Below, in pieces: positions 24,778-32,696 of a DNA stretch of 64,000 nucleotides (position 1 is the first letter of the stretch; each line of letters opens with the position of its first letter). A model generated the notes under the pieces. That model made no database searches, was not told the DNA's origin, and saw nothing but the letters and a program-made list of their open reading frames with translations. The position numbers were made by a program, and so were the translations under genes. The DNA is from Salinigranum marinum (GTDB lineage: Archaea > Halobacteriota > Halobacteria > Halobacteriales > Haloferacaceae). The stretch spans positions 81,367 to 145,366 of the forward strand of contig NZ_CP100464.1 of NCBI RefSeq assembly GCF_024228675.1. The letters are read 5' to 3'.

Positions 24778-25566
24778 TTACCATGACACCCCCGGTCGAA
24801 CCGAGAGTTCGAACTCGATTCGTCCATCTCCGGATAGTTCTAATTTGATCTCCGGGCTTCCCTTCTCAGCGAGAGCGGTAAGCCCGTTCCGAGGGAGGCA
24901 CTCGATACAGGCGTACTTCGCGCACTTCCACAAGAACCCCTCTACTTCGTATTCGAGCTTTCTTTCTGTAGTGGTCTCACGCAGTTCCATCCGTTCGCCC
25001 GTGACAGACCCCGAGACGTCCACACCACGTTTCTTGTTCGGCCAACCCGGATTCTCTGTGATGTCAATCTCGAGTTCGACGGTTGGATTGTCAATGGAGA
25101 CGTGCTGATTCATCTTGCTGTAGAGGTGAGCTTCTCGCGAGACATCGACATGCTCGTGGTCTGTGACACAGAGGCTCTCGTAGTCGAGGTGAGATGTAAG
25201 ATAGTCTCGTTTACTCGTTACGTGAGCACTCGTCGGTTCGACGCTCGGATTCTGTACGAGTTCTTTGACGAACTCAACCATTTGGGGGTCCCTCACTAGA
25301 ACAAACCGAGTCACTTCGTTGATCAGTGGGATCTGGTAAAGTACTCCAAGATATATCAGTGGAGGTCCGATGTTTCTTCCGGAGATGTCTCCACTTGTGA
25401 TCTCACCCTCGTTCCACTCGCTGTTGATCGCTTTTGCCCACTCGTTCTTTCGGAACGTGGCTCTCTCCGGCATCTGTTCCAGCGCTATTCGTCGCAGTTT
25501 GCTCTTGCGCACGGTGTCAAATGCGTACGTGCCGAACTCGGACAGGCCATCAGTTCCCTCAGACAT
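24778..25566 (-). CDS. Hypothetical protein
   Basis: A 262-aa protein I do not recognise. Residues 1-110 look helical (R-K-S-K-L-R-R-I-A-L-E-Q, then a possible winged-helix-like segment), and the C-terminal part (about 150-262) is strand-rich with a C-x(6)-C pair near 216-222. No membrane segment. A TATA-like ATTATAT on this strand near 25617 is a likely promoter. It heads a possible two-gene unit with the 204-aa gene. Function unknown. Confidence 0.55.
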   Translation of the reverse strand: MSEGTDGLSEFGTYAFDTVRKSKLRRIALEQMPERATFRKNEWAKAINSEWNEGEITSGDISGRNIGPPLIYLGVLYQIPLINEVTRFVLVRDPQMVEFVKELVQNPSVEPTSAHVTSKRDYLTSHLDYESLCVTDHEHVDVSREAHLYSKMNQHVSIDNPTVELEIDITENPGWPNKKRGVDVSGSVTGERMELRETTTERKLEYEVEGFLWKCAKYACIECLPRNGLTALAEKGSPEIKLELSGDGRIEFELSVRPGVSW

Positions 25567-26162
25567 GGACCTCCGACCACACTCCCATCATGTCAGCGTG
25601 ATTGATGAGGAACGGATATAATATTCTCTGTTCTTCGAACAAGTGTATATAAATGGACGGTCTTGATGAGGTGAATCAGATACGAGCAGACAGAACTATC
25701 TCTATTGGCGGTTGTCTGAGTTCATCATGGCACGGTTGATTAGACCTGCTCTGGCGTGTTCAATGACCCTTCGAGACGTTTGAGTGGGCACACAACGTGT
25801 CGACCTCACGGACGCGAATAGGGACATCCCTTGACACAGAGACGACTCACTAGCATGAAGGCAGGCCAGTTCGGCCGTATCGACGTATGTGCTAACCTTC
25901 CGCCGGATTGAGGGCGTCGCAGTACAGGTCACTCTCGGTGAGATCTGGACAACTAATGGGGGACAGAAGTCTTAACCAATATCTCGCGGCGTAATGAGCG
26001 TCTGTAGGTTAACTCTCGTTAGAGCGCGTGATCCGTCGAAGCAGCGTTCAGGGGTAACGCTTCACGGACGGTTGGCACACTGAGCGTGATAGAGGCCCTA
26101 CACCAAGAGAAACCAGAACGGAATCGGTGCAGACTGGGACGTGGGGTCCTCCGCGACTTGAT
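25567..26162. other. 596-bp intergenic stretch without a supported gene
   Basis: No ORF here has convincing composition. A TATA-like TATATAAA at 25645-25652 points rightward but only a 28-codon ORF follows. ORFs on both strands are Arg/Ser/Thr-rich shadows. The left end holds the promoter of the 262-aa gene. The right end is downstream of the JAB/E1 gene. It could hide a small RNA. Confidence 0.3.
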
Positions 26163-27812
26163 CTAACCGCCACCAGCGAAGAATAGCTGTAGAAAGAGCA
26201 TCCCGACAGCTATGGCGAGGAATACGAACACCAGTACCCAAGGGTCAGTGAGAACTCGTCTCAACGTCAGCTTGGACTCGGACGACGGAGTCCGGGGTAA
26301 CGACGCGGAGACTTCATCATCGTCCCTCCGTACATCCTCACGCTCGGTGGACGGGCTACTGTTCTCCAGCATCTGGCTTCCATGACCGTCAGCTTCTGTG
26401 ACTGTCTGCGCGTTCTCGAGAGAGACTGCTGTTTCTGGGTTGGACATCAGTGCCCCCTCGTCAACAACAGGACGGCCATGGCCGAGTACGCCCTCTACCC
26501 CGCACGTCACGCACGCCGCGTTCGGGTGGGTGGTGACCGAGACCAGTTCGTCGGAACGTCCATCGAAGCGAAGGTAGTCTGCTGGGTGATCGTACTCAGT
26601 GACTACCTTCGTCACGGTGCGCGTAATGGCGGAGGCGACAACACCGTTGAGCGGGGCGATGGCAGGTTGTGGGGCTCGAACGTCAGCGTCGACGTACCCC
26701 CGCTGAATCTCCTCCTGGAGCTCGGCGTCGCCGAGTTGCTCGATCCGCAACTGTTCGGCATCACGGCGACCTAGACAGTCGAAACAGGCGGTCGCACCAG
26801 GGGCAACGAGCTGAACCAGGCCCCGTTCTTCGGCGATGCGATCGTCCGTTCCGTCCGTCTTGATCGCGGTCCCTCCATCGACGTAGGTGAGGAGGTGTCT
26901 GACGGCGAACTCGTTGAGGAAGAGACGCGCACCGAGACTATCGACAGCACCGACCAGCACGCGACAGGACCACAGCTCGGACACAGAGAGGTCCTGAACT
27001 CGGCACCGGCGAGTGATGACCTCAATACCAGTGTCGATCCGTTGGAGGTGGTCACCGACAACGTCTACCTTCGGTCGACCGATGTCTTCCTCATACGCCC
27101 CGTAGATGCGGGGGAGATTCGACCGCTCCACGCAATCGTGGTCGACCAGCAAGAAGTTGCACACACCAAGCCGCGCGAGTTCGGTTGCGACGACCGAACC
27201 GAGCCCACCGAGACCGACGACGGCAATCTTGCTGTCAGCTAGTCGCTGCTGTCCCTCGAGGGATAGAGCCCTGATCGACCGATCGTACCGTTCCGTGTCG
27301 ACCGTACTAGTCGGCGCGTCTCTCGTCATGCAGTCGAGCGGTGGCGAGAGCTTCCAGTCCCCACTGATGGTGACCGGGAGCGGTCGTCGCTCTCCTGCTC
27401 CGAAATCTTCGTACACCGCTGTGGCCATCCCATGGGAGCCAATGACTGCGAAGGCGAGGGTAGATTCGGGGCAGAGCCCACCGAGCCACTCCGCCATGGC
27501 GGTCATGATCTCGTCGTCACGTTCGCTGAACTCGGGATCGCGACTCCAAGGGTGGCTGTGGACCAGAACTGGCACTTGGCCTCTGTTGAGACACTGACCG
27601 AGACGGTCGCGCTCGCGCTTGAGCGCTGGGCGAACGGCGTCAGCCTCTTGCACGGCACACGCGGCGTCGTCGAAGACGTGCACCGCTCGACCGAGCAAGT
27701 CGCCGTTTGCTTGACGTGTGCAGTACAATAGTGCACACCGCTCTAGTCTATCGTCACGGATCAGTTCCTCTCGCAGTGTCTGGACTTGGCTCGTGGTGAG
27801 TATCAGTTGCAT
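26163..27812 (-). CDS. JAB deubiquitinase-E1 fusion with C-terminal membrane anchor
   Basis: A 549-aa protein joining two ubiquitin-system activities. Residues 1-150 are a JAB/JAMM metalloprotease domain: E24, H85-S-H87-P and S96-x-x-D99 form the zinc/catalytic set. Residues 175-440 are an E1/ThiF-like adenylation domain: G-L-G-G-L-G-S at 200-206, V-D-H-D at 223-226, S-N-L-P-R at 231-235, and zinc pairs C343-x-x-C346 and C434-x-x-C437. I see no Cys in the crossover loop (about 375-392, P-Q-P-A-I-A-P-L-N-G) where a thioester Cys would be expected. Residues 450-515 are disordered and 524-545 form a tail anchor ending in Gly-Gly-Gly. It is the third gene of an operon with Ubl and E2-like genes; the JAB part would trim or remove the Ubl, the E1 part would adenylate it. 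Confidence 0.85.
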   Translation of the reverse strand: MQLILTTSQVQTLREELIRDDRLERCALLYCTRQANGDLLGRAVHVFDDAACAVQEADAVRPALKRERDRLGQCLNRGQVPVLVHSHPWSRDPEFSERDDEIMTAMAEWLGGLCPESTLAFAVIGSHGMATAVYEDFGAGERRPLPVTISGDWKLSPPLDCMTRDAPTSTVDTERYDRSIRALSLEGQQRLADSKIAVVGLGGLGSVVATELARLGVCNFLLVDHDCVERSNLPRIYGAYEEDIGRPKVDVVGDHLQRIDTGIEVITRRCRVQDLSVSELWSCRVLVGAVDSLGARLFLNEFAVRHLLTYVDGGTAIKTDGTDDRIAEERGLVQLVAPGATACFDCLGRRDAEQLRIEQLGDAELQEEIQRGYVDADVRAPQPAIAPLNGVVASAITRTVTKVVTEYDHPADYLRFDGRSDELVSVTTHPNAACVTCGVEGVLGHGRPVVDEGALMSNPETAVSLENAQTVTEADGHGSQMLENSSPSTEREDVRRDDDEVSASLPRTPSSESKLTLRRVLTDPWVLVFVFLAIAVGMLFLQLFFAGGG

Positions 27813-27833
27813 AAAAAATTGGGAAGACCGCGC

Positions 27834-28250
27834 TCAGTCGTGGAGCGGGTTGTTCGAGTGTGGCGATTCAAGCGAAATCTCGAGGATGTCGAGCATCTTC
27901 ACCAGGTTGTGACGAGACGGGTTCCAGCGAACGTGATGGATACAGTACTTCGTCCACCGTCGGCCACCGGCCTCAACGGTGTGGTACATCGTGTGAGGTA
28001 CCTCCCCCCTGAAACGCATGCCAGCGGAGATGTACACGTCTGGCTGAGTCCTTGGGTACGTCTCATGCAGGTTGAAGAGTACGTCACCTCGGCGAGAACC
28101 ATTGGTGTTCTCCCATCCGCGTGGGAACTGGAACTGGCCAAGCGTGACGACGGGACTCTTTGTGAGGTCGTACGACAGACTCGCCTGTTGACGGGCCCCG
28201 ACAGCCGCTTCAAGCGACCGGATGTCTCCGACCGCACGTGCCCGGTTCAT
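27834..28250 (-). CDS. E2-like ubiquitin-conjugating-fold protein
   Basis: A 138-aa protein with the strand pattern of a UBC fold: R-G-D-V-L-F-N-L-H-x-T-Y-P-x-T-x-P-D-V-Y near 54-73, then R-W-T-K-Y-C-I-H-H-V-R-W-N-P at 98-111 and a C-terminal helix H-N-L-V-K-M-L-D-I-L. Cys103 is the only cysteine in the protein and is in the place expected for the E2 catalytic Cys, followed by H-H rather than preceded by the eukaryotic H-P-N. This fits prokaryotic E2 families (for example family E) found in Ubl/E1/JAB operons. It lies 7 bp after the Ubl gene and 21 bp before the JAB/E1 gene. It would take the activated Ubl onto Cys103 and pass it to a target. Confidence 0.7.
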   Translation of the reverse strand: MNRARAVGDIRSLEAAVGARQQASLSYDLTKSPVVTLGQFQFPRGWENTNGSRRGDVLFNLHETYPRTQPDVYISAGMRFRGEVPHTMYHTVEAGGRRWTKYCIHHVRWNPSRHNLVKMLDILEISLESPHSNNPLHD

Positions 28251-28257
28251 TCACCGT

Positions 28258-28518
28258 TCACCCGAACACGTAAGAGTCCGCGAGCGGCTGCGCTTGGAGT
28301 TCAGCTCCCTCGTCGACCTCTGTGGCCACGACGTCGTCGTCGTTGAGGGCTTCGAACCCCTGGGGTGTGCGGTAGGTCAGGATCTCGTCTTCGCTGAGAC
28401 CCACTTGGGCCTTCAGGTCGGCGGCTGTCGTATCGGGACCGGCAGTAACCCGCCTTCCCTCAACGACAACGTCGATGTTCTTTGCCGGTTCATCTTCGAA
28501 CAGTTCTCCGAGGCTCAT
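28258..28518 (-). CDS. Ubiquitin-like beta-grasp protein
   Basis: An 86-aa protein from ATG 28518. From residue 14 it reads I-D-V-V-V-E-G-R-R-V-T-A, then a helix T-A-A-D-L-K-A-Q-V-G, then L-T-Y-R-T-P-Q-G-F-E-A-L and D-V-V-A-T-E-V-D-E-G-A, a beta-grasp outline like that of prokaryotic and multi-ubiquitin-type Ubls. It ends Y-V-F-G with a free C-terminal Gly, so no processing would be needed before activation. An in-frame ATG at 28608 would add a 30-residue Pro/Ser-rich tail; I cannot decide between them. First gene of the Ubl-E2-JAB/E1 operon, whose other members give most of the confidence. Confidence 0.7.
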   Translation of the reverse strand: MSLGELFEDEPAKNIDVVVEGRRVTAGPDTTAADLKAQVGLSEDEILTYRTPQGFEALNDDDVVATEVDEGAELQAQPLADSYVFG

Positions 28519-28739
28519 GTTTGGGCTCGTTGGTGCGGACGTTGATTCGGCCACCCGATCAGGTGGAATCGGGAACGGGCCGGAGGGAATCAGAACCAGT
28601 GTCCGCATTGACTGGTCTCGTCTTGATCCCCACCACACGCTTCGGCCGGGATTGTGGAGTAGTCTTCTTCGAAGCTGTTCAAAGTACCTACTAAGAGGAA
28701 GTTGGTTTATCACGGGTTGTTCGAACGGATTCGAAGAAA

Positions 28740-28907
28740 ATGCTATTCAAAAAGAACACCACATGGATACTGATGGCGGAGAAGAACTCCAACAAGGTCA
28801 AGAAGGCGGCTCGCGAGACGATGAAGAAACTGACGAACGAGGAGTACGACAACGAGTCCGAGCGTTACAAGGACAGGAAGAGTAAGAAGTACACGACTGG
28901 CCCGTAA
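28740..28907 (+). CDS. Lysine-rich microprotein divergent from the Ubl operon
   Basis: A 55-codon ORF from ATG 28740, or 44 codons from ATG 28773 (MAEKNSNKVKKAARETMKKL). Third-position G/C in the second part is high, as in real haloarchaeal genes, whereas an overlapping 40-codon ORF in another frame is not. It has about 12 lysines in 44 residues, very unusual in a haloarchaeon. It is divergently placed upstream of the Ubl gene. It could be a conjugation substrate or regulator (inference). TTTATC near 28701 may be its TATA box. Confidence 0.5.
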   Translation: MLFKKNTTWILMAEKNSNKVKKAARETMKKLTNEEYDNESERYKDRKSKKYTTGP

Positions 28908-29437
28908 CTGTCGATTCCGAGTCCTTGGACGCTTGAGACTCCCGAACCTCACCAACTCGATTTTTTTCGAAGAGTGTAGCCACTACTTGCCAGTGACCGG
29001 TACTCGACAGGCATGAGTCAGGCCTCTGTCGTCGTCTCTAGCTAACTGACCTAGTTCTTTCCTGACCTAGTGTACCTAGCCATCTCCCCTAGCATGTCCC
29101 TAGTTCTCCTCAGTAGCCTTCGGTGCTAGCTCTCTAGCTAAACGAGTCATAGAGGGCTTTAATCGACCGTATTCGGCATTTTCTACGAAATGTTTCATCA
29201 ACCGAATTCGTACACGTATCTGCCTCGGAGTGGTCCGGGGAATCAACACCGGCGAGAACAGTTCGCACGCTCACGGTATAATCGTCTTAAGAGGATGGGT
29301 TGGGGCGGATTCCAAGTATTGAATCTTGAGGCGGGTGCCGATCGGGGGGGGGACATCTCTGGGAAGTCGTCTCTACCGAGTTCTGAATCTCAACCACTCA
29401 CGGGATGTTTTATGAATAAATAATTCAAAACAAGTCC
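28908..29437. other. 530-bp intergenic region
   Basis: No convincing gene. It contains the CTAG cluster (29038-29137, listed separately), a G-run near 29345 and, at its right end, an AT-rich TTTTATGAATAAATAATTC (29408-29426) that probably is the promoter of the gene at 29438. A 77-codon ORF (29190-29423) ends inside that promoter and has poor composition, so I do not call it. Confidence 0.35.
29038..29137. repeat. Cluster of eight CTAG tetranucleotides in 100 bp
   Basis: CTAG starts at 29038, 29051, 29067, 29076, 29089, 29100, 29126 and 29134. CTAG is usually one of the rarest words in haloarchaeal genomes and is the target of a common haloarchaeal m4C methyltransferase. Several copies share wider contexts (ACCTAGT, CCCTAG, CTAGCTA). 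The sequence is noncoding and T/C-rich. A selected function such as a protein-binding array is more likely than chance. Confidence 0.6.
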
Positions 29438-30436
29438 ATGGCAGGCTACACGTACGGGCCGTCTGAGAACGAGTTAGTGATTAATATCACGTCTCAGATT
29501 CTGGCTCGCCTCAGCTCGTCGTTTTCCACAACTGCTGCTCTTGCCCCCACCCGTCGAGACGAAAACGTCCTCGGCTACGATGTAGACGTACTGGATCTAC
29601 TCGGTATTGTACTACAATTCAAGCGGCCGAGTGTAGTGCATCATCGGACGCTCCCCTCAAAAATTTCGCAGTCAACCCCGTCCGCTCGCTTCCAGAGTAA
29701 CATCCAACAGTGGATAACACTGCTGGCGAACTTCGACAGGGGCCAAGCCCTCTACGCAATTCCTCCAGTTCATACAGGTAACGAACTGCACAAAGCTCTT
29801 GACAAGACTGTGTTCGTCGATGCTCATGGGGTGCTCCCCGGCACCTCGCTTCTCTATTGCCCAAACCAATGTTGCACTCCTGGTGGGAAGACACTCGTTG
29901 AAGGGAAGATCAAAGACAGGCACTCGTTCGATGGTCCAAAGTATGTGATTCCACCGGCGTTCGTCTATTGCTGGGAAGACGTTTCAACCGGGCTTGTAGA
30001 GGGGAATCTTGGGCTCAAGTTCTATGAAGCAGACCCGAATATGGTGGGGCAAGAAGATCTACCAGCCGCAGAGAGGCGCCGAGTGACGGCGCAACTCAGA
30101 GACCTTCGCGATCGACTTGACAACTACGCAAAGGGAAACAGAGAAGCGGTGCTTGAGCGGGTCGAAATGATGCTCCGCTACTGGCGAAAACAACATCAAG
30201 AAGTAGACGTAGGGCAGCTCCAACCAACAGCCACCCTCTTCGAACAACTGCGGGCTGCTGACGCCCTCCCTGTTGATGACAACCGAAAGTTCGCTGTCGA
30301 CGAAGCAATCAGTGAAGTCTGTAATGAAGTACGAAGCGAAGCAAGCTTAAGCCCGGAAGATGGATCAGAGTTCCACCCCGCGACACACGCACTTCAGACA
30401 GCAGAGGCCGAACTCTGTATGCTCGGTAGTAAATAA
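29438..30436 (+). CDS. Putative nuclease-like hypothetical protein
   Basis: A 332-aa protein. Residues 8-62 read N-E-L-V-I-N-I-T-S-Q-I-L, then G-Y-D-V-D-V-L-D-L-L-G-I-V-L-Q-F-K-R-P, which fits a PD-(D/E)XK core (E, D, QxK) where the last acidic residue is Gln, as in some Holliday-junction and restriction nucleases. The middle has several Cys (near 148-156: C-P-N-Q-C-C), and the C-terminal part is helical. The base composition is more AT-rich than in the neighbouring defence genes. TATA-like TTTTATGAATAA is close to the ATG, suggesting a leaderless transcript. Family call is tentative. Confidence 0.5.
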   Translation: MAGYTYGPSENELVINITSQILARLSSSFSTTAALAPTRRDENVLGYDVDVLDLLGIVLQFKRPSVVHHRTLPSKISQSTPSARFQSNIQQWITLLANFDRGQALYAIPPVHTGNELHKALDKTVFVDAHGVLPGTSLLYCPNQCCTPGGKTLVEGKIKDRHSFDGPKYVIPPAFVYCWEDVSTGLVEGNLGLKFYEADPNMVGQEDLPAAERRRVTAQLRDLRDRLDNYAKGNREAVLERVEMMLRYWRKQHQEVDVGQLQPTATLFEQLRAADALPVDDNRKFAVDEAISEVCNEVRSEASLSPEDGSEFHPATHALQTAEAELCMLGSK

Positions 30437-30599
30437 TACAAGTTGGCTATTAATCCGGTGAATATCCACACTTTGCTCTATTGAAATCCTGTTACTCAGA
30501 CAGTATTCTCTACGAGATTGCCGGTACATCGACCCCTCTGTATGCAGCAGACTTCGCTTGTCAGTGTCTGAGGGTTTCAATAAACCCGAAGGTCCAATC

Positions 30600-31295
30600 T
30601 TAAACCTCGGGCATATAAGACGGGCGCTCAGCGTACGGAATCGGGTCTTCAACACCTGCTCTCTCGAATGCCTGGAGTCGGAACGCACAGGAATCACAGG
30701 TCCCACACGCTGGTTCCTCTTCTCGGTAGCACGACCACGTGTGTTCGTACGGGACGCCGAGTTCGAGTCCACGTTCGGCGATATCTGTCTTCGACCACTC
30801 GACGAACGGTGCCTCTAAGCTGATCTCGGTCTCTGGTTTCGTTCCGACGTCGATCACCTGCTGGAACGCCTCAAAGAACGCCGGTCGACAGTCAGGGTAC
30901 CCGGAGAAGTCTTCCGAGTGTGCTCCGATGAAGATCGCCGATGCATCCTGTGCTTCGGCGTAGGACGTTGCCATCGAGAGCAGGTTCGCGTTCCGGAACG
31001 GCACATACGACGTCGGGATTTCGTCACTTTCCATATCTGCGTCTTCGACCTCAATCTCGTCATCGGTGAGGGACGACGCACCGATACGAGCGAGGTGTTC
31101 CGTCTCGACGTGGAGGAAATCTTTGGCATCGACGACCTCGGCGAGTTTCTGTGCACACTCGAACTCCTTTGTCTCCGTGCGTTGGCCGTACGAGGTATGT
31201 ATGAACAGGGGGTCATACCCTCGCTCCATCGCTTCGTAGACTGCTGTTGCGCTGTCCATTCCGCCGGATACCAGAATTACTGCGTTGTCGTTCAT
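30600..31295 (-). CDS. queC: 7-cyano-7-deazaguanine synthase QueC
   Basis: A 231-aa ATP pyrophosphatase from ATG 31295, which lies in an ATGA overlap with folE. The PP-loop S-G-G-M-D-S is at residues 10-15 and the zinc site C-x(8)-C-x-x-C-x-x-C near 193-207 closes the protein. QueC converts 7-carboxy-7-deazaguanine to preQ0 with ATP and ammonia. It is the last gene of a queD-queE-folE-queC operon. Archaea need preQ0 for archaeosine in tRNA, but this operon is beside dpdA, so here preQ0 is probably meant for DNA as well. Confidence 0.93.
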   Translation of the reverse strand: MNDNAVILVSGGMDSATAVYEAMERGYDPLFIHTSYGQRTETKEFECAQKLAEVVDAKDFLHVETEHLARIGASSLTDDEIEVEDADMESDEIPTSYVPFRNANLLSMATSYAEAQDASAIFIGAHSEDFSGYPDCRPAFFEAFQQVIDVGTKPETEISLEAPFVEWSKTDIAERGLELGVPYEHTWSCYREEEPACGTCDSCAFRLQAFERAGVEDPIPYAERPSYMPEV

Positions 31296-31903
31296 GATCT
31301 CGTGTTCTTGTCTATCGCTCGCTCGAACTGCCGTTTCACCGCGTCCGTGACCTGACCCTCGACCGCCCGGGTCGTCGTCTCCGTTGCCCGTTCGACACCG
31401 CGCATCGCCTCGCACAAATGCGTCGCCGTCAGTTCAACGATGACGCCCGTCGCCCCGATTTCTGTTCGGAGCCCTTCAGCGATGTCTCGCGTCAACGATT
31501 CTTGCATCGTTAGTCGTCGGGACTGCCAGCGGATGTACCGTGGAAGCTTCGAAAGTCCGACGACCGCTCCATTGGGAACGTACGCAACGTGTGCAGTACC
31601 GTAATACGGTAATAGGTGGTGTTCGCAGAGGCTATACACTGGGATACCTGTCTTGATGACTGTACTGGTATCCTCACTCGGAAAGGTCCGCATGGTCGGT
31701 TTTGCGACCTCGCGATGGCCCTCGGTCAGCGTCTCGAACGCTTGTGGGACTCGACGCTGCCACGTGTCCTGGAGATGCTCTTGATCGGAGTCAGCGCCAA
31801 CTGCCTCCAACAGGAGTCGTGTTCCTTCCTGTGCTTTCTCCCAATCGATTTCACTGAACGATTCGGAAGTCGATTGGAGTTCCCCATTAGTATCTCCTGG
31901 CAT
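31292..31903 (-). CDS. folE: GTP cyclohydrolase I FolE
   Basis: A 203-aa protein from ATG 31903, 2 bp after the queE stop. Zinc/catalytic residues stand in S-L-C-E-H-H-L-L-P (C and H-H) and T-H-L-C-E-A, and K-L-P-R-Y is the usual substrate-binding strand. It opens GTP to dihydroneopterin triphosphate, the first step to preQ0. Type I enzymes are typical of bacteria; most archaea use the MptA type for this reaction, so a FolE in this operon suggests that the set moved as a unit. Confidence 0.92.
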   Translation of the reverse strand: MPGDTNGELQSTSESFSEIDWEKAQEGTRLLLEAVGADSDQEHLQDTWQRRVPQAFETLTEGHREVAKPTMRTFPSEDTSTVIKTGIPVYSLCEHHLLPYYGTAHVAYVPNGAVVGLSKLPRYIRWQSRRLTMQESLTRDIAEGLRTEIGATGVIVELTATHLCEAMRGVERATETTTRAVEGQVTDAVKRQFERAIDKNTRS

Positions 31904-31905
31904 GA

Positions 31906-32691
31906 TTAGGTTCCTGGGGCGTCGTTCCAGAGATCGACGTGCAGACGTGGCGTGTACCGGTAGCCGTGCTCCAGAGCCAGTTCTGCAGTAATCTCGCACG
32001 TCTCTTCGAGACGCTCACGGGTCATCCCTTCAGGCATGAGGAGGATGTCGTGATTCTCGATTTGAGCACTGCTCGTGGACCGAAGTGTCTCAACGAGTTC
32101 TTCGATTTCTTGCATGTCCTCTCGCCCGGTCACCACGAACTTCAGCTGGAAGTCGTATGCCTCGACCAGTGAGGCGAGCGAGTCGTAGTCGAGACGGTCT
32201 TGCTCGTGACGCTCCTCCCACACACCGACGTCAGCGTTGCCGCCAGCCGGTGGTTGTGCTTCACTCGGTGTCGATGACGCGAGTTTCGGACTGACCGAAA
32301 CGAGGTCGATCGGTGCCTTACGGAAAATCGTTCCGTTCGTTTCGACCGTCGTGTGATAGCCTTGATCGGACAGGTTGGTGAGTAACGATTCGATGCCGTC
32401 GTGCATCATGGGCTCGCCACCTGTCACGACGACGTGGTCGCTTTCGTGCTTGGTTACCTCGGTGACAATATCCGTCACATCGAACCAGCCGTGCGTCGGC
32501 TCCCACGAGGTGTGATACGAATCGCAGAACCAGCATCTAAGGTTGCAGCCGGAGGTGCGAACGAACGTGCTTGGGACACCTGCGAGTTTGCCCTCTCCCT
32601 GGAGTGAGTGGAACAGTTCGTTGATTGGAAGAGCATCGTTGCCGGCCTCTGCGGGAGAATCAAGCGCTCTCGCGTCTGCATTGACGGGCAT
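31906..32691 (-). CDS. queE: 7-carboxy-7-deazaguanine synthase QueE
   Basis: A 261-aa radical SAM enzyme. The cluster motif C49-x3-C53-x2-C56 follows F-H-S-L-Q-G-E-G-K, and T-G-G-E-P appears near 91-95. QueE rearranges 6-carboxytetrahydropterin to 7-carboxy-7-deazaguanine. An insertion near 143-165 rich in Pro/Ala separates the two halves, as in many haloarchaeal QueE. The gene is 5 bp after queD and 2 bp before folE, so the whole set must be one transcript. Confidence 0.93.
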   Translation of the reverse strand: MPVNADARALDSPAEAGNDALPINELFHSLQGEGKLAGVPSTFVRTSGCNLRCWFCDSYHTSWEPTHGWFDVTDIVTEVTKHESDHVVVTGGEPMMHDGIESLLTNLSDQGYHTTVETNGTIFRKAPIDLVSVSPKLASSTPSEAQPPAGGNADVGVWEERHEQDRLDYDSLASLVEAYDFQLKFVVTGREDMQEIEELVETLRSTSSAQIENHDILLMPEGMTRERLEETCEITAELALEHGYRYTPRLHVDLWNDAPGT

Positions 32692-32696
32692 ATGGA

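Noticed and set aside
25653..25739. 28-codon ORF after TATATAAA
   Set aside because: The ATG is directly adjacent to the TATA-like box, too close for a haloarchaeal transcript to include it.
25702..25932. 76-codon ORF in the spacer right of the 262-aa gene
   Set aside because: Rich in Arg/Ser/Thr without a fold pattern; no promoter or ribosome-binding site; resembles noncoding DNA read in frame.
29190..29423. 77-codon ORF before the nuclease-like gene
   Set aside because: Composition is not haloarchaeal, it has no recognisable motif, and it runs through the probable promoter of the gene at 29438.
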